From Thermodesulfovibrionales bacterium (GTDB lineage Bacteria > Nitrospirota > Thermodesulfovibrionia > Thermodesulfovibrionales > SM23-35), in contig JAVHLL010000010.1 of assembly GCA_031082155.1 (NCBI GenBank), positions 1-64,000 of the forward strand: DNA of 64,000 nucleotides, in the 5' to 3' direction. Under the pieces are notes generated by a model. That model searched no databases. It was not told the DNA's origin and worked only from the letters and a program-made list of their open reading frames with translations. Position 1 is the stretch's first letter; each line of letters begins with the position of its first letter. Below are positions 1-9,262 of the stretch, piece after piece. The position numbers and the translations under genes are program-made.

Positions 1-467
1 CTGATATATGCAGCTGCGTCATTCGTGGCCTTTTCAGACATCGTCTTATCCATCTTCTCACCGACACCTACGGGATGTGCGGCACCAATGTTCGTGCCCG
101 GCGCCATTGCTGCAATATGAGCGGCAAGGGTGATAAACGCCCCTGCAGATGCAGCCCTGCTTCCACTGGGTGATACAAACACAATAACCGGCACCTCACT
201 CGCAATAATATCTTTCACGATAGTTCTCATTGAGGTGTCCAACCCACCCGGTGTATCGAGTTCAATCACAAGTGCCTCAACCTTCTTTTCATTCGCTTTC
301 ATGATCGTTTTATTGAGATATTCAGATACTACAGGATTGATAGCACCGTTGACTGTGACTACCATCACTTCTTTTTTATTGTCAGCCGAAAAAGAAGTTT
401 GGGAGACAAGAAATATATACGAAATTATCAGAACTATTTTTATTAACATAAACTTTTTCTTTAACAT
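1..467 (-). CDS. NfeD-family membrane-bound ClpP-class serine protease, N-terminal part
   Basis: Only the N-terminal portion is present; the gene runs off the left edge. The frame opens with a hydrophobic signal sequence ending near TSFSA, followed by a ClpP-like/NfeD protease domain. Visible family features are VIELDTPGG, VIVFVSPSGSRAASAG (the Ser of ASAG is the expected nucleophile) and the downstream PGTNIGAAHPV. Family members are membrane-anchored proteases with a C-terminal NfeD/OB domain, often paired with stomatin-like proteins, and act in membrane quality control. Three in-frame ATGs (ending at 482, 467 and 449) lie near the start and none has a strong ribosome site; 467 is chosen because the signal peptide fits well. 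purN lies upstream on the same strand with a gap under 100 bp. Confidence 0.85.
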   Translation of the reverse strand, partial: MLKKKFMLIKIVLIISYIFLVSQTSFSADNKKEVMVVTVNGAINPVVSEYLNKTIMKANEKKVEALVIELDTPGGLDTSMRTIVKDIIASEVPVIVFVSPSGSRAASAGAFITLAAHIAAMAPGTNIGAAHPVGVGEKMDKTMSEKATNDAAAYI

Positions 468-554
468 TATTTGCTTATACATTATATTTTAAGGAATTAT
501 AGTTTTTTAAGCAGAATTTTTCAATGATATTATGACATTTTAAAATAAGTAGGT

Positions 555-1226
555 TTAGATTTCTGAGGACGGATTCGTAAAGGAACTTTGAACACTTGGA
601 AAATCTTTTATCAGTACCGTTCTCCCGTGAACAACGATCCTTCCTTCTGCAAACAACCGGATAGCTTCGGGGTATATGTTATGTTCGAGTTCAAGAATTC
701 TCGCGGAAAGAGTATCTTCGGTATCCCCCTGAACAACAGGAACCGCAGCCTGTATTATTATCGGGCCTGTGTCCATACCTTCATCAACAAAATGTACAGT
801 GCATCCGGAAATCCTGACACCATATTCAAGCGCCTGCTTCTGTCCGTGCAGCCCGGGGAAAGAAGGCAGGAGCGCCGGATGAATATTCATGATCCTGCTG
901 GGAAAAGCATCGATCAGCGCCTTTCCCACAATGCGCATGAACCCTGCCAAAACAATTAATCCCGCATTCCTTGTTCTCAATTCCTCTGCAACATTGCGGA
1001 AATACTCTTCCCGTGAAGAATAATCCGCAGGGTGCACGACGAGATACTCAATGTGATGTTTTCTCGCGCGTTCGATCGCAAACGCTGAAGGGTTGTCAGT
1101 GATAAGGACCACGATTTCTGCATGGAGCTTGCCCTTCCCGATCGCGTCAAGGATTGCCTGAAAATTCGACCCTCTCCCTGATGCAAGAACACCGATTTTC
1201 AGCGCCGGCATCTTCTGTTCGTTCAT
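555..1226 (-). CDS. purN: Phosphoribosylglycinamide formyltransferase (GAR transformylase)
   Basis: This is the 10-formyl-tetrahydrofolate-dependent third step of purine synthesis, in the cytoplasm. The substrate-binding loop ASGRGSN lies at residues 15-21. The catalytic triad is intact: Asn115 and His117 in NIHPALLPSF, and Asp153 in DEGMDTGP. At 223 aa it is about 10-20 residues longer than common homologues, with extra residues at both ends. The ATG at 1226 lies two bases after the stop of the SurA-like gene, so the two are probably cotranscribed. The identification is secure. Confidence 0.96.
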   Translation of the reverse strand: MNEQKMPALKIGVLASGRGSNFQAILDAIGKGKLHAEIVVLITDNPSAFAIERARKHHIEYLVVHPADYSSREEYFRNVAEELRTRNAGLIVLAGFMRIVGKALIDAFPSRIMNIHPALLPSFPGLHGQKQALEYGVRISGCTVHFVDEGMDTGPIIIQAAVPVVQGDTEDTLSARILELEHNIYPEAIRLFAEGRIVVHGRTVLIKDFPSVQSSFTNPSSEI

Positions 1227-1228
1227 GG

Positions 1229-2203
1229 CTAAAGTCTTATTTCTATATGTGATTTTTCGCGGAGACCCTTGATGAGATTTTTATAGCGTGCCAGAAACTG
1301 TTCATCTTCCATTTTCTTCCTGACAGCTTCCCGGACTTGATCCATACTTTGCGCTGTAGTCTTCTCCTCCAGTTTAATAATATGCAGTCCCTGCCCGGTC
1401 CAGAATGGCTTGCTGATTTCACCGGGCTTCAATGACTCCAGGACTATCAGGAATTCCTTTGCGAGGAGACTTTTCTTGACAAAGCCCAAGTCTCCACCGC
1501 TTTTCGCGGAAGAATCTTCCGACGTTTCTCGCGCGATTGCAGCAAAATCCTCACCTGTCTTCAACTTTTCAGCAAGCGCTGCAATCTTTTCTTCGAGCAT
1601 TTTGTTTCCGGCCTCATCCTTTGGTTTCCTGAAGAGAATCTGCCGCAATTTATATGCTTCGGTATCAATAATATTTTCCCTGTTTACCTTTAAGTAATGT
1701 TCCACCTCTTCATCTGAGAGAACAATTTTACTCCTCACCTGCCGGCTTAAGTACTGCCTGACAAGAATCTGTTCAGAGAGTTGCTTCTTATATTCCTCCA
1801 GACTCAATCCCTCTTTTTTCAGCATTTCTTCTAATTCCGTATCGCTCATGCTATATTTATTCTTGATATTCTCTATTGCTTCCTTTACCTCCGCCGGACC
1901 GACCTCAAAACCAATCTTTTTTGCATCCTGGATCTGCAGACGGATATCAATAAGTTTCTCAAGGAAAAGCGGTTCGTTTTCTCTAAAGAGTTTCATACGT
2001 TCGGTTTCATCCATCGTTTTTATCTTATCCCCTGCCTCGGATTCCATCATTTTATAGAGTTCGCTCCAAGTTATTATCTCTTTGTTCACAACCGCAACAA
2101 CGCGGTCAAGAAGAATGGATGCCTCTACTCGATGGGTGAAGATACAGAGCATAAGTACACTGATTACTCCGAGTGAAATGCAGAAAGACGCTTTCTTTTT
2201 CAA
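1229..2203 (-). CDS. SurA-like periplasmic peptidyl-prolyl isomerase/chaperone
   Basis: Exported chaperone with a signal sequence, an N-terminal SurA_N helical domain (LLDRVVAVVNKEIITWSEL is the typical opening of the mature protein) and one parvulin/PpiC rotamase domain around residues 187-290, including KSGGDLGFV and GLHIIKLEE. It probably assists outer-membrane protein folding. E. coli SurA has two parvulin domains; only one is visible here. The open frame extends upstream to 2281, but a GAGGTG ribosome site six bases before the TTG at 2203, followed directly by LKKK and the hydrophobic signal core, supports the TTG start. It lies directly upstream of purN. Confidence 0.85.
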   Translation of the reverse strand: MKKKASFCISLGVISVLMLCIFTHRVEASILLDRVVAVVNKEIITWSELYKMMESEAGDKIKTMDETERMKLFRENEPLFLEKLIDIRLQIQDAKKIGFEVGPAEVKEAIENIKNKYSMSDTELEEMLKKEGLSLEEYKKQLSEQILVRQYLSRQVRSKIVLSDEEVEHYLKVNRENIIDTEAYKLRQILFRKPKDEAGNKMLEEKIAALAEKLKTGEDFAAIARETSEDSSAKSGGDLGFVKKSLLAKEFLIVLESLKPGEISKPFWTGQGLHIIKLEEKTTAQSMDQVREAVRKKMEDEQFLARYKNLIKGLREKSHIEIRL

Positions 2204-2321
2204 AGGCAACACCTCTTTTTTGAAGTAATGAATAAAGATGAAGAACGTTTTTTTATACCATAGGCATGAAGAGAAACACAAGGAACCATCAGATATTCAG
2301 GTTTAGCTGCAAATCTGGCCA

Positions 2322-2339
2322 GCTGGCAAGCTTGCCAGC
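2322..2339. terminator. 18-bp perfect palindrome between carB and the SurA-like gene
   Basis: GCTGGCAAGCTTGCCAGC is a perfect inverted repeat just beyond the carB stop. There is no strong T-run, so it could be a weak terminator, an mRNA-end stabiliser or a protein site. Confidence 0.4.
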
Positions 2340-2362
2340 CGATGAGGCCGAATCGTTCTTTC

Positions 2363-5300
2363 TTATTTTATATCCGCATGGTAACTCTGGAGCGACCTGA
2401 CGTCGCTCTTTCCTCCCTGAAAGGCCTCGATTCCTCTCGCCGCAGCAACGGCAGCTGCGATGGTCGTTATGTGGGGGACTTTATATTTAATTGCAGCTTT
2501 CCTGATATAGGAATCATCGTGCTTGCCGAGTTTCCCGCTTGGTGTATTGATGATCAGGTGTATCTCTTTGTTTTTAATGGCATCGACAACATGAGGACGT
2601 CCTTCGTGAATCTTGTCAATCAACTTTGCCTGAATACCGTTTTGTGTGAGAAATTTATGGGTTCCCCGTGTAGCCATGATACTGAAACCGAAGCCAACAA
2701 GACGTCTTGCAACCTGGAGCGCCGCCTGTTTATCTTCGTCTGTTACTGTTATGAGCACGGTCCCTTCTGTCGGCAGTTTCTGCTGTGCAGCCTCTTCTGC
2801 TTTGTAGAATGCCTGTCCGAAAGTATCTGCCATGCCGAGGACTTCACCTGTAGACCGCATCTCGGGGCCTAATATAGGGTCGACTTCCGGAAACATATTA
2901 AACGGAAATACCGCTTCTTTTACCCCGAAATAGGGGACATGTACGGAACCGGGTTTCAGTTCTGCCAGTTTCCTGCCAAGCATTACCTGCATGGCGGTAC
3001 GTACCATGGGGAAGTTACACACTTTTGAAACCAGGGGCACCGTTCTTGATGCACGCGGATTTGCTTCAAGAACAAATACTGTATCATTTGCAATGGCATA
3101 CTGGATATTCATGAGTCCGATAACATGCAGCTCTATCGCAATCTTCTTCGTATATTCATGAATTGTCTCAAGATGTCTCGTCGGGATGCTGATCGGCGGG
3201 ATGACACAGGCAGAATCTCCTGAGTGTATACCTGCAAGTTCTATGTGCTCCATTACTGCGGGAATAAATGCGTCTTTTCCGTCTGAAATTGCGTCTGCCT
3301 CTGCCTCGATGGCGTTCTCAAGGAATTTATCGATCAGGATAGGACGGTCAGGCGTAACCCCTACTGCCGCCATAACATAATGCCTGAGCATTTCTTCATC
3401 ATGGATAACCTCCATTCCTCTTCCGCCCAGAACGTATGACGGCCTTACCATAAGAGGATATCCTACTTTCTCCGCCACCTGGAGCGCATTCTCAAGCGTG
3501 CTTGCCATTCCGGACTCGGGCATGGGTATGCCTAATTTTTTCATCATCCGGCGGAAACGATCGCGGTCTTCGGCAAGGTCGATGGTATCGGGTGTTGTAC
3601 CGATAATATTCACCCCGGCCTCTGAAAGTTCTTTTGCGATGTTAAGAGGTGTCTGTCCGCCGAACTGTATAATTACCCCTTCGGGTTTTTCTTTTTCATA
3701 AATGCCAAGGACGTCCTCAACCGTCACAGGCTCGAAATATAGCTTGTCCGAAGTGTCGTAATCTGTCGAGACTGTTTCAGGGTTGCAATTCACCATGATT
3801 GATTCATACCCCTCGTCCTTGAGGGCAAATGCGGCATGAACACAGCAATAATCGAACTCGATACCCTGCCCTATCCGGTTCGGTCCGCCTCCTATCACCA
3901 TGATCTTTTTCCTGTTACTCACATGCATGGTATCAGGAGTATTAAATGTCGAATAATAATAAGCAGCATTTTCTACTCCGCTCACAGGCACTGGTTCCCA
4001 TGCCTGTGTTATCCCGATGCTTTTCCGACGGTCGCGGACAACCTGTTCAGAAATACCGATCAGCTGCGAGAGATAGCGGTCTGCGAATCCATCTTTCTTT
4101 GCCCTGATAAGCAATGCATCAGGGAGCTCTTTGCCTTTGTATTTGAGGATTTCTTCTTCAAGTTCCACAAGTTCTTTCATCTGGTGGATAAACCATGGCT
4201 TGATATAAGTCTTTGCGTAGAGCTGTTCAACCGGAGCGCCTTTCCGGAGTGCTTCATACATAAGGAACTGCCGTTCACTCGTCGGAGTCGAAAGCATGTC
4301 CATAAGTTCTTCGAGTGATTTTTCATGAAAATCTTTTGCGAACCCGAGTCCGGAGCGGCCAATCTCGAGTGAGCGTATGGATTTCAGTAATGCCTCCTTG
4401 TATGTTTTGCCGATGCTCATTACCTCTCCGACAGCGCGCATCTGTGTTCCAAGCTTGTCTTCGACTCCCTCGAATTTCTCAAAGGCCCACCGTGCAAATT
4501 TCACAACAACATAATCACCCCATGGTATATATTTATCGAGAGTCCCCTCCCTCCAGTATGGGATTTCATCAAGGGTGAGTCCTGCCGCAAGTTGTGCTGA
4601 AATACGGGCAATCGGAAACCCGGTTGCCTTAGAGGCAAGTGCTGAAGAACGCGATGTCCTTGGGTTGATCTCTATGACAACTACTCTTCCTGTCTTAGGG
4701 TCATGGGCAAACTGTATGTTCGTCCCTCCTATCACCTCGATGGCCTGGACAATATCATAGGAATATTTCTGCAATCTTTTCTGGAGTTCCGGATCGATTG
4801 TAAGCATTGGAGCAGTACAGTATGAATCGCCGGTATGGACTCCCATTGCATCAACATTCTCGATGAAGCAGACTGTTATGCATTGGTTCTTTGCGTCACG
4901 TACTACTTCCAGTTCGAGTTCCTCCCACCCGAGTACGGATTCCTCTATTAACACCTGTCCAATAAGACTCGCTGACAGGCCTCGGCTTGCAACAGTTCTC
5001 AATTCTTCCAGATTGTATACAAGACCTCCACCTGTACCACCCATGGTATACGCAGGTCGGATGACTACAGGGAAGCCCAATTGTGAAACAATTGCTTCCG
5101 CTTCCTCGACACTGAACGCAGGTTCGCTTTTTGGCATTTCGATACCGAGCATGTTCATTGTTTCCTTGAAGGCGATGCGGTCCTCACCCCGTTTAATCGC
5201 ATCTGCCTGAACCCCGATAATCTTCATCCCATGTACATCGAGTATTCCCCTGCGGGAGAGTTCGGCAGAGAGATTCAATCCTGTCTGTCCACCCAGATTA

Positions 5301-5563
5301 GGGAGTATAGCGTCGGGCTTTTCCTTTTCGATAATACGCTGCATCGTCTCCACAGTCAGCGGCTCTATATAGGTGGCATCGGCCATCCCCGGATCGGTCA
5401 TAATGGTTGCAGGGTTCGAGTTCACCAGGACGATCTCATATCCGAGATTTCTTAATGCCTTGCACGCCTGTGTCCCTGAATAATCGAACTCGCAAGCCTG
5501 CCCTATCACAATGGGGCCCGACCCGATAATCATTACTTTCCTGATGTCATCCCTTCCCGGCAT
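2363..5563 (-). CDS. carB: Carbamoyl-phosphate synthase large subunit
   Basis: Makes carbamoyl phosphate from bicarbonate, two ATP and ammonia delivered by the CarA glutaminase; feeds arginine and pyrimidine synthesis. The 1066-aa length is normal. It has two tandem ATP-grasp halves, each opening with a Rossmann-like motif (IGSGPIVIGQACEFDYSG near residue 13, and VIGGGPNRIGQGIEFDYC in the second half), and a C-terminal MGS-like allosteric domain (around residue 940 onward, TRGTHKFL). A GGGGGA ribosome site precedes the ATG. carA is not next to it: the next upstream gene is a divergent hydrolase, so the small subunit must be encoded elsewhere. Confidence 0.97.
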   Translation of the reverse strand: MPGRDDIRKVMIIGSGPIVIGQACEFDYSGTQACKALRNLGYEIVLVNSNPATIMTDPGMADATYIEPLTVETMQRIIEKEKPDAILPNLGGQTGLNLSAELSRRGILDVHGMKIIGVQADAIKRGEDRIAFKETMNMLGIEMPKSEPAFSVEEAEAIVSQLGFPVVIRPAYTMGGTGGGLVYNLEELRTVASRGLSASLIGQVLIEESVLGWEELELEVVRDAKNQCITVCFIENVDAMGVHTGDSYCTAPMLTIDPELQKRLQKYSYDIVQAIEVIGGTNIQFAHDPKTGRVVVIEINPRTSRSSALASKATGFPIARISAQLAAGLTLDEIPYWREGTLDKYIPWGDYVVVKFARWAFEKFEGVEDKLGTQMRAVGEVMSIGKTYKEALLKSIRSLEIGRSGLGFAKDFHEKSLEELMDMLSTPTSERQFLMYEALRKGAPVEQLYAKTYIKPWFIHQMKELVELEEEILKYKGKELPDALLIRAKKDGFADRYLSQLIGISEQVVRDRRKSIGITQAWEPVPVSGVENAAYYYSTFNTPDTMHVSNRKKIMVIGGGPNRIGQGIEFDYCCVHAAFALKDEGYESIMVNCNPETVSTDYDTSDKLYFEPVTVEDVLGIYEKEKPEGVIIQFGGQTPLNIAKELSEAGVNIIGTTPDTIDLAEDRDRFRRMMKKLGIPMPESGMASTLENALQVAEKVGYPLMVRPSYVLGGRGMEVIHDEEMLRHYVMAAVGVTPDRPILIDKFLENAIEAEADAISDGKDAFIPAVMEHIELAGIHSGDSACVIPPISIPTRHLETIHEYTKKIAIELHVIGLMNIQYAIANDTVFVLEANPRASRTVPLVSKVCNFPMVRTAMQVMLGRKLAELKPGSVHVPYFGVKEAVFPFNMFPEVDPILGPEMRSTGEVLGMADTFGQAFYKAEEAAQQKLPTEGTVLITVTDEDKQAALQVARRLVGFGFSIMATRGTHKFLTQNGIQAKLIDKIHEGRPHVVDAIKNKEIHLIINTPSGKLGKHDDSYIRKAAIKYKVPHITTIAAAVAAARGIEAFQGGKSDVRSLQSYHADIK

Positions 5564-5755
5564 ATCCTGTCCCCCTTATATAATAATTAAGTATTACTAA
5601 ACAACACGCTCAAAAAATAGAAGATTCACCAACGCCCGGATATACTAACACTTTTTGAAAACTGAGTATATAATATACATCATCATTTTTTATAATGGGA
5701 AAACGATAGAATTTGAAATTACTTTGCTTTTAAGGATATAAGGGATAAAGAGATA

Positions 5756-7447
5756 TTGAAAAAGCTCATTATAATTCTCATAACATCCTTCTTTCTTATT
5801 GCTTCTACGAATTTTGCATGGTCATCAGATTATTGGAGAGCATTCGATTCTGAAAGTGTTGGAAGCGAAAATGTTCCGGATCTTACCGGAGAATGGATAT
5901 ACCTGAACAAAAGCTGTAATGAGACCAAGAAAGGAACCAGATGTAAAGTAAAAAGCAAATTCAATATAAAGAACATCGGTGATGGGCATGCAGGTTCTTC
6001 CTTGGTAAGATTTTATCTCTCAGATGATAATATCCTTGATGGAGGAGATACCTTCCTGAAACAGGTTGCAACTGGCAAGATCTTGTCCGGACAAAGCAAG
6101 ATCAAAAGTTTCACCTATAATTTCGATTATGGCATAACAATTCATGACAAGTACGTTTTTGCTTTTATTGATGCAGAAAATACAGTCACAGAGATTGATG
6201 AGGCGAATAATATCATCTCAATATCCTTTGATACCACTTCTCCATCAAATGTCTCTCTGATAATAAACTGTGGAGCAGAAAGTGCACCGTCAACTACAGT
6301 TATCCTTTCCATATCAGCAACAGACAATGCTGGCGTCACCGGATATTATGCGGCAGAAGACCCAACAACACCATCAGCAACAGCACCTTCCTGGATATCG
6401 GTGTCATCCGCAATATCTTATTCCGCCTCTGTACCTTTTACTTTGTCCGCCGGCGATGGAACAAAAACTATCTATGTCTGGATCAAAGATGCTGCCGGAA
6501 ATGTCTCAGAACCAGCCACTGATTCCACAATACTGTCTACCGAGACAATTACAGGGCAAATCATCTACCATCCTCCCACAAGCGAAAGGAAATATTCATA
6601 TTATCATTACATTCCTGAATCAGCATTAATGAGGGACCCGGTCAGAATATTGCTTTATGCGCATGGTAGCGGCGAGATTAATACCTATCCGGAAATGGAA
6701 GAGTTTATCCGCAATCAAGAAATTTACCGAATATTGCCCCATTGCGATACTTACGGCTATGTCCTTACCGTTATGGTGACACCGAGAAATTTCAGCCATG
6801 TATGGCCAGATTATATGATGAATACACAAAACATGGTAAGGTGGGTGATGTTTGACAATGATTTTGATAAACCTGAATATGAGTTTTATAAGAGACCCGA
6901 TCTGGAATTTGTGAAGGTAATTGACGATGTTATGAGTTTTCTTTGCCATAATGGTTATATGGCTTACAATAAGGTATTTATGACTGGCTTTTCTGCCGGA
7001 GGTGTGCAGTCACAGCGGTTTTCTGTCGTACATCCCGGTAAAGTGGCAGCTACTGCCGTTGGTGGAGCACCAGGCTTTCTCTATCCAATCGATACCTGGG
7101 ACAATACTCCGCTTCACTACCATGTAGGTATTTACGATATCGGTCAGATACCTTACCACACTCATTCAATGGCTGATTTTATGAATATCCCTCATTTTAT
7201 TTTCGTCGGTGGAGATGACACGAATGATGCGCTTTATCATCCCGATATGTATGACGATGATCAATCAGATATCATTAAAACTTATTTTGGCGCCAATCTT
7301 CAAACCAGGGCTCAGATGTTTTCAGATTATCTTAGCTTGATCGGAATGCACTCCACAGTGAAAATATATCCCGGCATCGGCCATGTCTACACTCAAGATA
7401 TGCTCACAGATACGTTCACTTTCTTTGATGCAGTTCCAACCGATTGA
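5756..7447 (+). CDS. Secreted alpha/beta-hydrolase with CARDB and Ig-like modules
   Basis: A 563-aa exported protein with a signal peptide at about residues 1-22. Residues 40-160 resemble a CARDB adhesion module (PDLTGEW, FNIKNIGDG, DEANNI). Residues 160-255 are an Ig-like/bacterial surface repeat (GDGTKTIYVWIKDAAGNVS). Residues 265-563 form an alpha/beta-hydrolase of the PHB-depolymerase/feruloyl-esterase type. The triad is readable: Ser413 in GFSAG, an Asp in GGDD at 487-488, and His543 in GIGH. The start is TTG, and the gene looks more AT-rich than its neighbours, suggesting transfer. It stands alone and divergent from carB. The substrate is unknown; an extracellular ester or polymer is plausible. 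Confidence 0.75.
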   Translation: MKKLIIILITSFFLIASTNFAWSSDYWRAFDSESVGSENVPDLTGEWIYLNKSCNETKKGTRCKVKSKFNIKNIGDGHAGSSLVRFYLSDDNILDGGDTFLKQVATGKILSGQSKIKSFTYNFDYGITIHDKYVFAFIDAENTVTEIDEANNIISISFDTTSPSNVSLIINCGAESAPSTTVILSISATDNAGVTGYYAAEDPTTPSATAPSWISVSSAISYSASVPFTLSAGDGTKTIYVWIKDAAGNVSEPATDSTILSTETITGQIIYHPPTSERKYSYYHYIPESALMRDPVRILLYAHGSGEINTYPEMEEFIRNQEIYRILPHCDTYGYVLTVMVTPRNFSHVWPDYMMNTQNMVRWVMFDNDFDKPEYEFYKRPDLEFVKVIDDVMSFLCHNGYMAYNKVFMTGFSAGGVQSQRFSVVHPGKVAATAVGGAPGFLYPIDTWDNTPLHYHVGIYDIGQIPYHTHSMADFMNIPHFIFVGGDDTNDALYHPDMYDDDQSDIIKTYFGANLQTRAQMFSDYLSLIGMHSTVKIYPGIGHVYTQDMLTDTFTFFDAVPTD

Positions 7448-7519
7448 GTTTCTGTAGTCTTATAAATGTTTACAGGCTTGCCCGTGGGCAATTTACCTGG
7501 TCAGTTTTCTTTCACCAGT

Positions 7520-8086
7520 TCAGTTTTTCATGGCCTTCCATACATGATACATCCGCTGAATAACTGTAACATGTGTGAGAACCAGCATGATCCATAAAAC
7601 AGGGACGATCCATCCTGTAAGCGTTGCAAATATGAGAAGGATAATCCTTTCGGGTCTCTCCATAATACCTGTGTGGCAGTCTTGTCCCAGGCCCTCTGCC
7701 CTCGCACGCGCGTAGCTGATCAGAAACGCCCCTACCAGAGTTCCAATGCTGAGGAAAGACCCTGTATGGCTCCCCTGTGCGGCGAGATACCATGCAAGTG
7801 ACAGGAAGAGGAATGTATCTGAATAGCGGTCAAGTACGGAGTCGAGGAATGCGCCAAACCGTGAGGTCCTGCCCCAGGTGCGGGCGACCATACCATCCAG
7901 CATATCGAATAATCCACCGAGTGCGATCAGCGTCCCTCCGATTCTGATATTGTGAGGGATGACGAGTGCTGCAATCGTGGTAATTACAAATCCGGTGACT
8001 GTGAGAGAATTGGGGCTGAACGGAATAAGACGTATGAACGGCCTGAGAGGTTCATCGAGAAAATGTCCGAGCCTGGCACTAAGCAT
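7520..8086 (-). CDS. CDP-alcohol phosphatidyltransferase, likely phosphatidylinositol-phosphate synthase type
   Basis: Integral membrane enzyme that transfers a phosphatidyl group from a CDP-lipid to an alcohol. The family signature is complete: D61, D64-G65, A68-R69, G78, D82 and D86 in DMLDGMVARTWGRTSRFGAF. Several membrane segments follow. It lies 67 bp downstream of inositol-3-phosphate synthase on the same strand, so the favoured acceptor is inositol 1-phosphate, as in actinobacterial and archaeal phosphatidyl- or archaetidylinositol-phosphate synthases. This substrate call rests on context. A dialkyl or diacyl CDP-lipid donor cannot be distinguished from the sequence. Phosphatidylglycerophosphate synthase is the main alternative. 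Confidence 0.75.
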   Translation of the reverse strand: MLSARLGHFLDEPLRPFIRLIPFSPNSLTVTGFVITTIAALVIPHNIRIGGTLIALGGLFDMLDGMVARTWGRTSRFGAFLDSVLDRYSDTFLFLSLAWYLAAQGSHTGSFLSIGTLVGAFLISYARARAEGLGQDCHTGIMERPERIILLIFATLTGWIVPVLWIMLVLTHVTVIQRMYHVWKAMKN

Positions 8087-8153
8087 AAAACTTATTCATC
8101 GAGGAACAGACTGTTAACCGTCTCTTCCCGCTATCGGAATTCTCTATCTGAAT

Positions 8154-9257
8154 TTACCTCTCGATCTTTCCCTGTATGAACTCTTCTACCATATCCCGCG
8201 CCTTGTCATCAGGGAATTGCGCCATCGGGTGTTTCATGAAATACGCTGAAGGGGATATCAGCACCCCCCCTATCCTTCTGTCACGGGCAATTTTACAGCA
8301 CCGTATTGCGTCTATTACCACTCCTGCGCTGTTCGGTGAATCTTCGACCGAAAGCCTTATTTCAAGGTTGATTGGGATATTGCCGAATATCCTTCCTTCC
8401 ATCCTGAGAAAACAGACCTTGTTATCGTTCAACCAGGGTATGTAATCTGACGGTCCGATGTGGATATGCTCGTTTGTAAGGCGGATCTGCATCTGTGACT
8501 GGACAGCTTCGGTCTTTGATATCTTCTTCGATACAAGCCTGTGCCTGTTGAGCATGTTCAGGAAATCCGTATTTCCTCCAACATTCAACTGGTAGGTATT
8601 ATCAAACTTCACGCCCCTGTCCTCAAAGAGTCTGGTGAGGGTGCGGTGGATGATCGTTGCTCCGATCTGGCTTTTAATGTCGTCGCCGATAAGGGGGATG
8701 TTCCTTTTCTCGAACCGTTTTGCCCAGTCTTTTTGTGATGCGATAAAGACAGGCACACAGTTGATGAGGCTAACGCCGGTTTTCAGGCAGGCTTCTGCAT
8801 AGAAAGCGGTCGCTTTCTCAGAACCGACCGGAAGATAATTGAGAAGGATATCAGCCTTGTTCTTCTTCAAGACATTCGCAACGTCACAGGCTCTCTTTTT
8901 TGCAATAAGGAATCTCCTGTTTTCCGGATACTCTTCCATATGCGACGATACTCCGTCGAACACCTGCCCCATCATTACCCTGACCGGGAAATCGGAAATG
9001 ATTTTCGTGATTGTCTTCGTACAGTTCGGCTGCGCGAAGATGGCCTCTTTCAGGGGTTTATCCACCTTTCTTTTGTCTATGTCGAAAGCCGCAACAAACT
9101 CTATATCTTCAGGGCTGTAGCCTCCAAGATTGTAATGCATGAGGCCGAGTGAACTCTCAGGATGATGTTCACCCAGTGATTTGTAATATTCCACTCCCTG
9201 TATGAGTGAGCTGGCGCAGTTTCCGACTCCCGCAATTGCAATACGTATCTTTCCCAT
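8154..9257 (-). CDS. myo-Inositol-3-phosphate synthase (short archaeal/actinobacterial type)
   Basis: NAD-dependent conversion of glucose 6-phosphate to inositol 3-phosphate. The 367-aa length matches the short prokaryotic class rather than the roughly 510-aa eukaryotic class. The NAD-binding glycine loop AGVGNCASSL lies near residues 9-18, the second-half motif GDDIKSQIGAT is present, and QLNVGGNTDFLNM follows. It starts five bases after the stop of the zinc-ribbon/HTH gene with only a weak ribosome site, which suggests translational coupling. The membrane transferase follows. Together they give a route from glucose 6-phosphate to an inositol phospholipid or inositol osmolyte. Confidence 0.92.
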   Translation of the reverse strand: MGKIRIAIAGVGNCASSLIQGVEYYKSLGEHHPESSLGLMHYNLGGYSPEDIEFVAAFDIDKRKVDKPLKEAIFAQPNCTKTITKIISDFPVRVMMGQVFDGVSSHMEEYPENRRFLIAKKRACDVANVLKKNKADILLNYLPVGSEKATAFYAEACLKTGVSLINCVPVFIASQKDWAKRFEKRNIPLIGDDIKSQIGATIIHRTLTRLFEDRGVKFDNTYQLNVGGNTDFLNMLNRHRLVSKKISKTEAVQSQMQIRLTNEHIHIGPSDYIPWLNDNKVCFLRMEGRIFGNIPINLEIRLSVEDSPNSAGVVIDAIRCCKIARDRRIGGVLISPSAYFMKHPMAQFPDDKARDMVEEFIQGKIER

Positions 9258-9262
9258 AATGA

